Below, piece after piece: positions 26,436 to 35,970 of a DNA stretch of 64,000 nucleotides. The position numbers were made by a program, and so were the translations under genes. The stretch's first letter is position 1, and every line of letters starts with the position of its first letter. This DNA comes from Suilimivivens sp964614185 (GTDB lineage: Bacteria > Bacillota > Clostridia > Lachnospirales > Lachnospiraceae): assembly GCA_964614185.1 (NCBI GenBank), contig CAZTKJ010000003.1:62001-126000 (forward strand), in the 5' to 3' direction. The notes below the pieces were generated by a model, which did no database searches, was not told where the DNA came from, and saw only the letters and a list, made by a program, of their open reading frames with translations.

Positions 26436-27385
26436 TTTTTTACCACCTTTTCTATATCTGCCACCAGATATCGCTGCTGCTTAAAGATCAGATTCAATAT
26501 CACAGATAAATATTTCAATATAATTGTAAGAAGTGCAAATACTCCAAAAAAGCCAAGAGCAAGAAAACCCATGGTAGAAAGCCAGCCTTCTACCGGTTTA
26601 CTGGCATTAAAGGCATCGGAAATAATATAAATTCCTACTCCTACCGTTACTAAAAGAAAAAGACCGCAGATGATCATGGATATTCTTTCCAGCACATTAG
26701 TAAAATAAATAAAAGAATCCAGGGCAAGAGCTGTTCGCTCTGAAGCTACCGTCTTATTCTTAACTCTCGCCGTTACATCCTTACTGTCATAATGCATGGT
26801 GGACATTGTAAGACCACAATTGCTGTATACTGCCTTACGGTAAGGAATATACTGCCCCATAGATTTAATACGGTTGATGGCACGTCTTGATACGATGCGG
26901 AAAGTTTCCGGTCCGATTTTATTATTGGAATAACTGGTGGAGTTATACAGGGTATAGAACACCTTTGAAGTAAACCGCAGTTTTCCCTTGCTGCTGGCTG
27001 CCACAATATCGCTGCCCTCCAACATTTTTTCATATACATCGATCAGAATATCCGGATCATAATCCACAAATACATCATCAAACTCATATACAAAATCGCC
27101 AATGGCAATGTCTCTTCCTGCATTCATGGCGCTTTCAATCCCCTGGAAGAAACTCATATGAATCACATTGACCATAGCGCCCACCTGATTTTCATCCAGA
27201 TATTCTTTTAACCTTTCCACTGTCTGATCTGTACACCCGTCATCCACACAAACAATTTCAAATTCCTGGAAATTTTTTTCACATATGGGAACCACTGACT
27301 TCATAAAGTATTTTATATAGTCTTCCACATTGTGAAGGTAAACTACCAGGGAAATAAATTTTTTTTCTTTTTTACTGTTGTCCAT
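26432..27385 (-). CDS. GtrB-like family 2 glycosyltransferase with two membrane helices
   Basis: 317 residues. A GT-A domain (about 1-220) with VCVDDGCTD and an EFDD acidic site in place of DxD is followed by two membrane segments (about 230-255 and 265-295), the layout of GtrB/ArnC enzymes that load a sugar on undecaprenyl phosphate. The middle stretch (FRIVSRRAINRI) is conserved in such proteins. I chose ATG 27385, 8 nt from an AAGGA site; ATG 27412, which would overlap the upstream stop by 4 bp, is the alternative. Such lipid-linked sugars would feed the GT-C enzymes nearby. Confidence 0.83.
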   Translation of the reverse strand: MDNSKKEKKFISLVVYLHNVEDYIKYFMKSVVPICEKNFQEFEIVCVDDGCTDQTVERLKEYLDENQVGAMVNVIHMSFFQGIESAMNAGRDIAIGDFVYEFDDVFVDYDPDILIDVYEKMLEGSDIVAASSKGKLRFTSKVFYTLYNSTSYSNNKIGPETFRIVSRRAINRIKSMGQYIPYRKAVYSNCGLTMSTMHYDSKDVTARVKNKTVASERTALALDSFIYFTNVLERISMIICGLFLLVTVGVGIYIISDAFNASKPVEGWLSTMGFLALGFFGVFALLTIILKYLSVILNLIFKQQRYLVADIEKVVKK

Positions 27386-27408
27386 ATTCATAATCCTTTT
27401 GTTTCCTA

Positions 27409-28548
27409 TCATTCCAGATAATCATCCAAGTCATACACGGTATTTATTTTCCCGGAAAGCACACTGATAAATGCAGGCTTCTGACTGAGAATCCTGATTG
27501 CTGTAGGCCTTGAATCATCTACTTCAGAAGATTTTAAAATAGGTTTCATGGAATATAACGATTTCTGATAAGTATATGCATATTCCTCTTTCATATATTT
27601 GTCCGCCAAATGAGACATATAGGGCCATGCCGAATCCGGTTTATGGGGGCAAAAGCTGCAATTCCCCAGATCTTCAGGGGTACAGGCCTCTTTTCCTTCA
27701 AGCCCCGTCTGACAGGGAAAAGCAGGACAAGTATCGTAAGAGGTTACATGGGGTGTAAAAGTAACGGAAGTCAGGGAATGAAGTCCTGTTTTTCCAAAGG
27801 GCATAATGGAAAAGAAAGGACCGTCCATAACTGTAATCCCCGTTCCCTTTAAAGCTTCTGAGGGTTTACACAGAATAATTTCGCAAAGCTCATATTTAAT
27901 ATTAAAAAATTCCTTCTCCATCCCTTCTGTCTTGTCAATGATCTGATTGACCGAAGCATAAGAAGCATTCAGTACAAAAGGAGCTGTGAAAAAGCTGTCA
28001 TCTTCCATCCACACCTCAAAAACATCACTTTTTTTGACGATCCGATGGATTCTTGCCCCATATAGGATCGTTACATTCTGCTTGTCCTTTAACTGTTCTT
28101 CATAATATTCCTGCAATATCCTGGCATCATAAGTATATTCCTGAGTTAAAAAAGCGCCATCACACATACCGGGATTAAAGTATTTAGACACCGCTGTTTC
28201 CTCACACCTGATGCCTGCTGCCTTGCAAAAATCCATAAACTGCCTGGCGTTGGTCCAGGAAAACTTATCGGAAGTGGCATAGATCTGGTCAAAGGTATCA
28301 TGGATGCAAAATCCGAAATCCTCCACAAAACGTTTAAAATAACCTGCTGATTTAATAGCCGTGGTAAGACTTCTGGGATAATGATATCCCATATGTACCC
28401 TGGCCTGATTAATATACGTGGCTCTCTGAAAAGGAGCATCATCATATTCCAACACTAATACTTTTTCGCCTCTGTCTCCGCATTTCCTGGCAGCATAAAG
28501 ACCGTAAAGACCGGCGCCGATTATAATTTTATCAAAGTTTCTATCCAT
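27409..28548 (-). CDS. FAD-dependent oxidoreductase (DAO-like)
   Basis: 379 residues. It starts with KIIIGAGLYGLYAARKCG, a Rossmann GxGxxG site, followed by VLVLEYDD. Motifs RATYINQARVHMGYHYPRS and the C-terminal IRILSQKPAFISVLSGKI resemble D-amino-acid-oxidase-like flavoproteins that occur in glycan loci. A CPEDLGNCSFCPHK-like region has four Cys residues within about 50 positions (near 265-315), possibly metal binding. ATG 28548 has AGGAA 5 nt upstream and overlaps the end of the GT-C gene by 8 bp. It probably oxidises or isomerises a sugar nucleotide; substrate unknown. Confidence 0.75.
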   Translation of the reverse strand: MDRNFDKIIIGAGLYGLYAARKCGDRGEKVLVLEYDDAPFQRATYINQARVHMGYHYPRSLTTAIKSAGYFKRFVEDFGFCIHDTFDQIYATSDKFSWTNARQFMDFCKAAGIRCEETAVSKYFNPGMCDGAFLTQEYTYDARILQEYYEEQLKDKQNVTILYGARIHRIVKKSDVFEVWMEDDSFFTAPFVLNASYASVNQIIDKTEGMEKEFFNIKYELCEIILCKPSEALKGTGITVMDGPFFSIMPFGKTGLHSLTSVTFTPHVTSYDTCPAFPCQTGLEGKEACTPEDLGNCSFCPHKPDSAWPYMSHLADKYMKEEYAYTYQKSLYSMKPILKSSEVDDSRPTAIRILSQKPAFISVLSGKINTVYDLDDYLE

Positions 28549-30070
28549 ATGATTCCTGTTTCTTTCCCAGTCGGATACGGTACAGTACGTAATCTTCCCC
28601 ACGGGCAGATTTTCCTTCTGTCCGATAACAAACCGTAAATTCATCTTTTATTTCGTCCGGAATATCTTCAATACAGTTACTGGGGCTCTCCAAGATATAA
28701 AAACTGTCTTTTTCGGGAAAGTTGTCCCACACAAAGTTCCACAGGTTCTCATAAGAAACTGTGGATTTCTGTTCCTGTGCATAATCCGCATAGACTTCCG
28801 GTTTTTGATTCCCTGCATAATAAAAAGTATAATCTTTTCCAAGATATGCCTGTACGGTTGCGCTTTCCGATACATCTGTAGAAAACACCAATTCATCCGG
28901 TGCAATATTTTCTTTGATATAGGCAGCCACATTCACGCCATCAGAATACAGACCATGAAGCGCATTAGAAAGGCTTGAACTCTCTTCCGGTGAATTCCAA
29001 CGTAAGAACATGGAGCAGGAAAGAAGTATCAGCATTCCTTCCGACAGTCCTCTTCTGACTGTCTTAAGCTTTTCTTTTTCCTGTCCGTTCTCTTCCTGCC
29101 ATGGCTCATTTCCCAGCCACAAAAACCAGATCAATGTAAATGCAATAGCAATATAATGCCAGATATGAAGCTGGTACACTATAATGCTAAATACTATTTC
29201 AAATAAAAAGGCGCCTGCCATTACTACTACAGGCCAGATACTCTTTAATCTCAGACTAATGAAAACTCCTGCTGCCAAAAATAACAAAAGAAGTAAAAGA
29301 TCAAAGCCCTTTCCACCTCCTGTCATTCTGGAAAGGATATGGAAGAAAAAATTACGGATTTCGATAATCAGTTCTAGACCGGACATTCTTCTGAACTGGA
29401 ACTCCGGGCTGTCAGAAACATGATAAAACTCCGCTATCCATAAAAACAAACTGAACAAGGGAATCCACAGACCTTTGATCGATGTCAGCATGGGCATTCT
29501 GCTTTTTTCTCTGATGGCTTTTGATACGCTCTCCCACAGCCACATCAAGGAAATAAGTCCCGCTGTGGCTAAGGCTATGGTATCTGCCTGTACTAAAGCC
29601 CCCAGCAGCAATCCATAACCTATGGGGTTTTCATTTCTTCCAGAGTAACAGGCTGCCAAAAGAATTAATAAAACAGCTATCAGGCAGTAGTTTCTTGCTA
29701 CCACTGGATAATAATAGGAAAATATTGGACTGATAAGACAAACCAGCTTTGTTGCCGGATGAAAGGGCGCCCGATATGCAAAAATACCGGCGGCAGCTGC
29801 CATCACTAAACAGCTTAATACACTTATGGTTTTAAAAGGAAAACCGGTTTTGGCAAAAGGCATGACTATCAGATACCACAAACAAGGATGCCCCTGATAC
29901 CGGATTTCTTTAAACAACTGCAGTATGGACATTTCTCTTGCCACCAGCCAAACATTGGCTTCATCTCTCCACAGTTCATGACCTGCCAATAAAATTCCGT
30001 TAAAGAGAAGATATCCTGCAAATAGTATTGAAAGGACTATTGTCTCTTTTTTCCTGCATACCTTTTTCAT
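28541..30070 (-). CDS. GT-C type membrane glycosyltransferase
   Basis: 509 residues, about 10-11 membrane segments. The first outer loop AGHELWRDEANVWLVAREMS, with the acidic pair DE, then YQGHPCLWYLIVMPF, follows the GT39/GT-C pattern for polyprenyl-phosphate-sugar users. A soluble C-terminal domain (about 380-509) ends it. ATG 30070 has AAGGCGG 6 nt upstream. It overlaps the next gene and follows the SGNH lipoprotein gene after a terminator, so the distal operon may have its own promoter near 30080-30130. Confidence 0.78.
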   Translation of the reverse strand: MKKVCRKKETIVLSILFAGYLLFNGILLAGHELWRDEANVWLVAREMSILQLFKEIRYQGHPCLWYLIVMPFAKTGFPFKTISVLSCLVMAAAAGIFAYRAPFHPATKLVCLISPIFSYYYPVVARNYCLIAVLLILLAACYSGRNENPIGYGLLLGALVQADTIALATAGLISLMWLWESVSKAIREKSRMPMLTSIKGLWIPLFSLFLWIAEFYHVSDSPEFQFRRMSGLELIIEIRNFFFHILSRMTGGGKGFDLLLLLLFLAAGVFISLRLKSIWPVVVMAGAFLFEIVFSIIVYQLHIWHYIAIAFTLIWFLWLGNEPWQEENGQEKEKLKTVRRGLSEGMLILLSCSMFLRWNSPEESSSLSNALHGLYSDGVNVAAYIKENIAPDELVFSTDVSESATVQAYLGKDYTFYYAGNQKPEVYADYAQEQKSTVSYENLWNFVWDNFPEKDSFYILESPSNCIEDIPDEIKDEFTVCYRTEGKSARGEDYVLYRIRLGKKQESYG

Positions 30071-30136
30071 TAAAATCCGCCTTATATTTCTACTCAAAAG
30101 TCTGAATAAATGGTATCACGATATGAAACAATGGTC

Positions 30137-30182
30137 AAGAAAAGAACCTCTTTTCCGCCTTTATAAGCGGTAAAAGAGGTTC
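30137..30182 (-). terminator. Terminator after the SGNH lipoprotein gene
   Basis: On the minus strand a 15-bp stem (30182-30167 with 30158-30144, one bulged base) is followed by TTTTCTTG. It separates the lipoprotein gene from the downstream glycosyltransferase operon. Confidence 0.85.
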
Positions 30183-30186
30183 CTGA

Positions 30187-31242
30187 TTAATTATTTTTGT
30201 TTTCTTCAATAGATAATATCATTTCTGCCAGTGCATCTGCATACAACTGCCTGCCTGCTGCGGTTAGATGCACACCATCTTCCAAATATTCTTCTGCTGT
30301 ATAACCATCTATTCCAAGGTCCAGATATGCATCAAAGAAATAAACCTGCTGTTCATTGGCCACATACTGACATTTCCCCTTGTAATCAAACAAAGTTCCA
30401 TATCCCGTATTCAGTGTATTCCCATCTCCAATAAAGTTATTTCCATTGAAAAACTGTGCATAATTGGGTCCACACAAAATAATGGTTGCATCATTAGCAT
30501 ATTCCTGCAGATTTGACACTGCATATCTAAGGGCCCCTACATACGTTCTCACATCATAGAACTTAGAGTCATTACTGAAAGGTGTTGCTTTAAAGAAATC
30601 ATTGATTCCGTATTCAATTATGAAATAGTCCGTATCTCTAAAATCAATTTCATCGTTGTCCAAAATTTCTTTGGTTCTGGTTCCTTCAAATATACCTGTA
30701 GAGATTTCTCCCTTCATTGCCTTAACAATACCCACAAGACTGCGGGATGTCCATTTCTCATTTTCATATTGCTCATCAATTTCTATGGATGCGCAGGTAC
30801 CTGCTATAGCCAGATTATAGACATCTGCATCACATTGCATGGCAGTCAGATAAGGGATTCCGGTACCATCTCTGTTATTGTCAAAAATACTGTCTCCCAG
30901 AAATACGATCTGTAAGGAACCTCCTGTAGGTTTTGTTTGGTCCTCTTCCGTAATAACTTGTTCCTGCTCCGGCTCTGACACTTCTACCTCCGGCACCACA
31001 TCAGGTGGAGGCAGCTCTCCATAATCCTCTTCTTCCGGCAGCGTAGGTTCCGGCGTAGCAGGAGATTCTGTTTCTTTGGGCTGCTCTTTCACAAGCACTT
31101 CTCCTGTTTCCGTTATGATCACATTATCGGATGATATATCCCAGTTTTCCTCTTCCACTTTTTGGTTTTTACATCCCAGCGCCGTCAAAATAAATAATGT
31201 AAGAAGCAGGAAACATGCTGCGTATCTTCTTGCTTTCTTCAT
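30187..31242 (-). CDS. SGNH/GDSL hydrolase lipoprotein
   Basis: 351 residues. Signal peptide with lipobox LTALGC and lipidated Cys24, then a Pro/Glu/Thr-rich spacer (about 30-105) and an SGNH domain. Block I is IVFLGDSIFDNN with Ser118; block III is EYGINDFF with Asn214; block V is EDGVHLTAAGRQLY with Asp322 and His325. All catalytic residues are present. GDSL proteins of this kind remove or transfer acyl groups on surface glycans. AAAGGAG is 8 nt before ATG 31242. It is flanked by glycan genes and could balance the MBOAT pathway as a deacylase. Confidence 0.9.
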   Translation of the reverse strand: MKKARRYAACFLLLTLFILTALGCKNQKVEEENWDISSDNVIITETGEVLVKEQPKETESPATPEPTLPEEEDYGELPPPDVVPEVEVSEPEQEQVITEEDQTKPTGGSLQIVFLGDSIFDNNRDGTGIPYLTAMQCDADVYNLAIAGTCASIEIDEQYENEKWTSRSLVGIVKAMKGEISTGIFEGTRTKEILDNDEIDFRDTDYFIIEYGINDFFKATPFSNDSKFYDVRTYVGALRYAVSNLQEYANDATIILCGPNYAQFFNGNNFIGDGNTLNTGYGTLFDYKGKCQYVANEQQVYFFDAYLDLGIDGYTAEEYLEDGVHLTAAGRQLYADALAEMILSIEENKNN

Positions 31243-31444
31243 AGCCTCAACTCCTTTCTCATATCGGCTTTCAGGCTTTTCTTTTATAAGCATAGCATAA
31301 TTTTTCCAGAAAAAAAGTCTTTCCCCTGCTTTTAAAAAATTCTTTCATGAACTTTAATGAATTCTTAATAAATAGATATGCTGTTTTAATGCTCCTATAT
31401 TTTTTATGCTGCTTTTTTCATTATTATTCCTTTAAATCCGAAAA

Positions 31445-32443
31445 TTAAGATTCCTGATAGTAGGAAAGAAACCACTTGGCAAATCTGCCAAGTCCCTCTT
31501 CAATGGTGGTAGATGGCTTGAAGCCATAATCCTCCATTAATCCGCTTACATCTGCATAAGTCTCGTAAACATCGCCCGGCTGCATGGGAAGGTATTCCTT
31601 CCGGGCCTCTTTGCCAAGACATTTCTCCAGTACTGCAATATAATCCATAAGCTTCTCCGGCTTGTTATTACCAATATTATAAATTTTGTATAATGCGCCG
31701 TCTTCATCAGCTGCAGGAGGATTACAAAGTATATTTTCCACCCCTGCTATAATATCATCAATATAAGTAAAATCCCTTAACATATCTCCATTGTTATAAA
31801 TCTGAATAGGTTCTCCTGCCATGATCTTCTTGGCAAACTTAAAGTATGCCATATCCGGTCTGCCCATGGGTCCGTAAACTGTAAAGAAACGCAGACCGGT
31901 AAGGGGGATCTTGTAAAGCTTACTGTAAGAATATGCCATCAGCTCATTGGACTTTTTCGTTGCAGCATAAAGACTTACAGGTTTATCCACCTGATCTTCC
32001 GTAGAAAAAGGCACTTTTTTATTTCCTCCATATACGGAACTGGAAGACGCAAATACCAGATGCTCCACCGGAAAATGACGGCACCCTTCCAAAATATTAA
32101 AAAACCCTACTATATTGGAATGGATATATGCATCAGGATTGTCGATGCTGTACCGCACCCCTGCCTGAGCTGCCAGATTCACTACTATTTCAGGCGCATA
32201 TTTCTGAAATATCCCGAATACCACATCCTTATCCGCTATATCCCCTTTTACAAAGTGATACGCCGGAAATTCTTTTAATATGGCCAGCCGGCTTTCCTTT
32301 AGCGATACTTCATAGTAATCATTCAGATTATCAATACCGATTACCCGGGCTCCCTTTTCAAGCAGCAGCTTAGACAGATAAAAGCCGATAAATCCTGCTC
32401 CTCCGGTAATGAAATATGTTTTATTCACATCAAGCGCTTTCAT
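31445..32443 (-). CDS. NAD-dependent sugar epimerase, UDP-glucuronate 4-epimerase-like
   Basis: 332 residues, extended short-chain dehydrogenase. TGGAGFIGFYLSKLLLEKG at the start binds NAD. SSSSVYGGNKKVPF and YAATKKSNELMAYSYSKLY carry the Ser and Tyr-x3-Lys catalytic set. RFFTVYGPMGRPDMAYFKFA and DFTYIDDI match the pattern of UDP-glucuronate 4-epimerases (LpsL/Cap1J) better than GalE. It would give UDP-galacturonate for the surface polymer. ATG 32443 has AAGGA 8 nt upstream. It sits between the GT-C gene at 32500 and the SGNH lipoprotein gene. Confidence 0.88.
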   Translation of the reverse strand: MKALDVNKTYFITGGAGFIGFYLSKLLLEKGARVIGIDNLNDYYEVSLKESRLAILKEFPAYHFVKGDIADKDVVFGIFQKYAPEIVVNLAAQAGVRYSIDNPDAYIHSNIVGFFNILEGCRHFPVEHLVFASSSSVYGGNKKVPFSTEDQVDKPVSLYAATKKSNELMAYSYSKLYKIPLTGLRFFTVYGPMGRPDMAYFKFAKKIMAGEPIQIYNNGDMLRDFTYIDDIIAGVENILCNPPAADEDGALYKIYNIGNNKPEKLMDYIAVLEKCLGKEARKEYLPMQPGDVYETYADVSGLMEDYGFKPSTTIEEGLGRFAKWFLSYYQES

Positions 32444-32499
32444 GATCCATTTCCTTTTCTTAAACACTGAATTGTTAAAATAACGTTTTTATTCTATAC

Positions 32500-34041
32500 T
32501 CATATTGCTTTTTCGTCAAATGATCTCCGGCCCATCTTCCATGTCAGAAACAATCTGTCACATCCAAAGGCCGCCAGCGGAAGCAAGAGTACAAAATATC
32601 CTATAATATATCTGGACTGGGCCTCCCAGATCATATGAAAGAAGAATCCTCCGAATATGTTCAAAATCAGATATGCCTTAGGAAGGCTCCATTCCTTCCT
32701 CATTCGCAAAAGAGCCATGGAAGTACACAAAAACAGGAAAAAATGGTAGATATTCATGATGCCGTACAGAATATCTCTTCCCCCTTCATAAATAAAATAC
32801 CGGGCAATCGGCAGTACACGTTCTATATGCCTTACGCTCCACTCAGCAGTGATCATGGATTGAAAAGTAGGGGCGTTCCATTGGGAAGTAAATTTCTTGT
32901 AGAAGTAATTTAACGCATATTTCTGTTCGTGGGCAAGCTTGTGAAGTGACTGCTGCAAATTCGTAAGACAGGCCTCTGTCGTCTTTTGCCTGTCATAATC
33001 ATTCTCTCTGTATACATTCCAGTTATAACTGTTATACCAGCCGCATGCATATCCTCCTTCGTCTGTTTCCTGCATACTCATAGCCATCCAGGCAACCTTC
33101 GGTATTCCTTCGGGATATTCTGCAAGTCCTGCCCTCTGGGTATAAACAGCTTCTACCGCCCCCACAAAGAGCGTAGGCAATATAACCATAGGAAGCAGCA
33201 TGACCAGTATTCTGTAGTGGTGCTTGCACAGTACATTCAATAAAATAACAATGACTGCTGCCACCAGCAAAATGCTGACATTGGATTTAACCACGATCCC
33301 CGCTGCCAAAAGAATGGAAGAAATCAGCACCTGCTTCCAACTGTCGGTTTTTAAGTACCGTATGATCTGATAAATGGCCCCTGCTCCAAAAGCCCAGCCT
33401 ATAATATCGCCATAAACAAAAACAGAAAACAGAAAAAGAGGCAGCATCCCTATTGATAAAGCTGCTTCCAGCCTGCAGATTCCCTCTTCTTCAAACAGTT
33501 CCCATGTAATACGGTTTAAGCACCACAAAAACACCATAATACAGATAACATTGATGATCTGGAAGGCCAAAAAGTTTTCTACACCAAAAAATCTATAGAG
33601 CGCTTCTAAAAGAGCTGTCATTCCTATTTGAAAGGAATAGTTGTATAAATATTCTCCCTGCTCAAAAGCACGATAGTTCCCCTGCATAAATTCTACTGCA
33701 ATTTCGCTGATGGTAGCGCCATCACAGATAGCTCTGCCTCTTACTGCCAGTACAACAATAAGACTGATCATACCTCCTGCCAGCACGGATATGACACTAA
33801 ACCGCTTTTCTTCTAATTTTGCAAAACGCCAAAACAAATAGAACCCTATCATTAATACCGCCGAAGCAATCAATACCAAAAGAGGGTTGTCCCACTTATA
33901 TCTGGCCGTTTCCATATCCTTGTAAAGATCGAAATAAGTTGTCCGAAGCAGACTGTTCCCTGTGTTGAATATCACCATAAGGGCAAAGGGAATCAGATAA
34001 AAATATGTGAGAATTTTAACGATTTTCTGCTGTTTCATCAT
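32500..34041 (-). CDS. Polytopic membrane protein, probable GT-C glycosyltransferase
   Basis: About 513 residues with roughly 12 membrane segments. The first outer loop (RGRAICDGATISEIAVEF, then MQGNYRAFEQGEYLYNYSFQIG) has the look of ArnT/PMT-type enzymes, with an acidic residue after the second helix. The exact start is uncertain: ATG 34041 has GGTG 4 nt upstream, while 34053 is an alternative; longer in-frame extensions would run into the divergent mscL gene. It heads the minus-strand glycan run. Confidence 0.7.
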   Translation of the reverse strand: MMKQQKIVKILTYFYLIPFALMVIFNTGNSLLRTTYFDLYKDMETARYKWDNPLLVLIASAVLMIGFYLFWRFAKLEEKRFSVISVLAGGMISLIVVLAVRGRAICDGATISEIAVEFMQGNYRAFEQGEYLYNYSFQIGMTALLEALYRFFGVENFLAFQIINVICIMVFLWCLNRITWELFEEEGICRLEAALSIGMLPLFLFSVFVYGDIIGWAFGAGAIYQIIRYLKTDSWKQVLISSILLAAGIVVKSNVSILLVAAVIVILLNVLCKHHYRILVMLLPMVILPTLFVGAVEAVYTQRAGLAEYPEGIPKVAWMAMSMQETDEGGYACGWYNSYNWNVYRENDYDRQKTTEACLTNLQQSLHKLAHEQKYALNYFYKKFTSQWNAPTFQSMITAEWSVRHIERVLPIARYFIYEGGRDILYGIMNIYHFFLFLCTSMALLRMRKEWSLPKAYLILNIFGGFFFHMIWEAQSRYIIGYFVLLLPLAAFGCDRLFLTWKMGRRSFDEKAI

Positions 34042-34243
34042 ATCGCACCACATTTTTCCTAAATTATTTTCATCATAACACATCGGACTTCCATCTTCAA
34101 ATAATTCTGACTGATCCGGTTTTGCAAATTTATAAATAGTGACAGATTTGTCTATCATTGTTATAATATGGATGATAATTTCCAATTGAAGATTCATAAC
34201 AAATGATGAATCTTCCGTCTTTGAAAGGAGCACATTTATAAAA

Positions 34244-34678
34244 ATGAAGAAATTTGGAAAAGAATTTAAAGAGTTTGCATTAAAAGGAAATATGATAGAC
34301 CTTGCCGTAGGTATGATCATCGGCAGTGCCTTTACCGGTATTGTGGGGTCTTTAGTAGATGATATTCTGATGCCGCTGCTCAGCTTATTTACCGGGAAGA
34401 TTGATTTTAACCATCTTGTGATTACCCTTGGAAGCGGCGATCATGCAGCTGCCATCAACTACGGTACTTTTTTGACTCAGGTAGTAAACTTCTTAGCAGT
34501 CAGTTTCGTGATATTCCTTATGATCCGGCAGATCAATAAACTGCGGAATACTGACAAGAAAGAAGCCCCTGCGGAAACAGAAAAAGAGTGCCCTTACTGC
34601 AAAACCAAAATATCCATACAGGCAGTTCGGTGTCCTCATTGCACATCCATGTTGACAGATGAAACACCAAAGCTTTGA
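34244..34678 (+). CDS. mscL: Large-conductance mechanosensitive channel with zinc ribbon
   Basis: 144 residues. KKFGKEFKEFALKGNMIDLAVGMIIGSAFTGIV is the invariant N-terminal amphipathic helix and first pore helix of MscL. The second membrane helix follows at about 70-95. A C-terminal zinc ribbon (CPYCKTKISIQAVRCPHCT) replaces the usual charged helix, as in some Clostridia. It is an emergency valve for osmotic downshock in the membrane. AAAGGAG is about 13 nt before the ATG. It is 12 bp upstream of a glycosyltransferase gene. Confidence 0.96.
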   Translation: MKKFGKEFKEFALKGNMIDLAVGMIIGSAFTGIVGSLVDDILMPLLSLFTGKIDFNHLVITLGSGDHAAAINYGTFLTQVVNFLAVSFVIFLMIRQINKLRNTDKKEAPAETEKECPYCKTKISIQAVRCPHCTSMLTDETPKL

Positions 34679-34690
34679 AAGGAGCCTGAA

Positions 34691-35626
34691 ATGACCTCTC
34701 AAAATGAAAAATTATTGTCCATTGTCATTCCTGCCTTTAATGAGCAGGATATGATCAGCACTACCTTTCATACAGTCAGGGATATTATGCATTCTGCCGG
34801 AATTCCCTTTGAAATCATATTTGTAGATGATGGCTCCACTGACCTTACTTATCAAAACATTTACCGTTTATCCTGTGAGCACTCTGAAGTAAAAGGGATT
34901 TCCTTTTCCCGGAATTTTGGTAAAGAATCTGCCATTTTTGCCGGGCTTAAAGAAGCCGGCGGCATGTGCTGCGTCATTATGGACTGCGATTTACAGCATC
35001 CTCCCGGAACTATCGTTGAAATGTATCGTCTTTGGGAAGAAGGTTATGAAGTTGTGGAAGGAATCAAGTCCTCAAGGGGCAGGGAAAATCCTCTGCACAC
35101 CCTTTGCGCTAACAGCTTTTATTCCATTATCAGCAAGCTTACCGGCATTGACATGGCGGATGCTTCTGACTTTAAGCTGTTAGACAGACAGGCCGTAGAT
35201 GCCCTTTTAGACATGCCTGAGCGGACGCCTTTTTTCCGCGCCCTCTCTTCCTGGGTCGGTTTTAAGACCACTTCCGTTCCTTTCGAGGTACAGGAACGTA
35301 CGGTGGGTACATCCAAGTGGTCCCTGTGGAATTTAATAAAATATGCCATCCGGAATATTACTTCCTTTTCCGGTGCTCCTCTGCAGATGGTTACCTTCCT
35401 TGGATGGGTGATGCTTCTCTTTTCTCTTGTTTTAGGAATTCAGTCATTATACCGTTATTTTACCGGCACTGCATTGGAAGGGTTTACTACCGTTATCTTA
35501 TTACAGCTGATCATTGGCAGCATTCTTATGATAAGCCTTGGGATCATCGGTCACTATATTTCCCGTATTTATGATGAAATTAAAAGAAGACCCAGATATA
35601 TCGTCAGCAAACGGTGCGGAAATTAA
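34691..35626 (+). CDS. GtrB/ArnC-like polyprenyl-phosphate glycosyltransferase
   Basis: 311 residues. GT-A domain with FVDDGSTD (first acidic motif) and IMDCDLQHPP (DxD-like metal site). RNFGKESAIFAGL and ASDFKLLDRQAVDAL are typical of GtrB/ArnC/DPMS. ERTVGTSKW precedes two membrane helices (about 225-250 and 265-290). It would put a sugar on undecaprenyl phosphate for GT-C enzymes. The ribosome site AAAGGAG is 6 nt from the ATG, and the gene follows mscL by 12 bp. Confidence 0.92.
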   Translation: MTSQNEKLLSIVIPAFNEQDMISTTFHTVRDIMHSAGIPFEIIFVDDGSTDLTYQNIYRLSCEHSEVKGISFSRNFGKESAIFAGLKEAGGMCCVIMDCDLQHPPGTIVEMYRLWEEGYEVVEGIKSSRGRENPLHTLCANSFYSIISKLTGIDMADASDFKLLDRQAVDALLDMPERTPFFRALSSWVGFKTTSVPFEVQERTVGTSKWSLWNLIKYAIRNITSFSGAPLQMVTFLGWVMLLFSLVLGIQSLYRYFTGTALEGFTTVILLQLIIGSILMISLGIIGHYISRIYDEIKRRPRYIVSKRCGN

Positions 35627-35645
35627 TCCGCACCGTTCCATTTTT
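35610..35645. terminator. Convergent terminator overlapping two stop codons
   Basis: AACGGTGCGG (35610-35619), 8-nt loop, CCGCACCGTT (35628-35637), then CCATTTTTCC on the plus strand. It contains the stops of the glycosyltransferase gene and the facing HTH gene. Confidence 0.85.
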
Positions 35646-35970
35646 CCTTTCTATTTATACTGATCTCCTGTATCAGACGTAAGATGTCTCTGACTCTTCC
35701 CATCTGCTCCGGATCAATACTTTCAAGGATAACTGCTACGTTTTCTGCATTATTACTGCCTACCTGATATCCTGTCAAAAGATAATCACAGCTGACTGAC
35801 AGCGCTCTCGATATCTTAAGCAATATCTCCGCCGAAAATCCTTTTCTCCCCACTTCTATTTCATATAAAAATTTTGTAGATATACTTGTCATTTCAGCAA
35901 AAACATCTCTGGTAAAACCATTACATTCCCTTAAATATTTAATTCTTTTTCCCACATTTTTATCAGTCAT
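35623..35970 (-). CDS. HTH XRE-family transcriptional regulator
   Basis: 115 residues. An N-terminal Cro/C1-type HTH (KRIKYLRECNGFTRDVFAEM, then SISTKFLYEIEVGRKGFSAEIL) ends with SCDYLLTG, the normal close of that domain. The short C-terminal tail (about 75-115) has acidic and helical character. It is transcribed away from the agrB gene. The shared intergenic stretch (35971-36394) would hold its operator; a role in controlling the Agr-like genes is possible but only from position. Confidence 0.88.
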   Translation of the reverse strand: MTDKNVGKRIKYLRECNGFTRDVFAEMTSISTKFLYEIEVGRKGFSAEILLKISRALSVSCDYLLTGYQVGSNNAENVAVILESIDPEQMGRVRDILRLIQEISINRKEKWNGAD

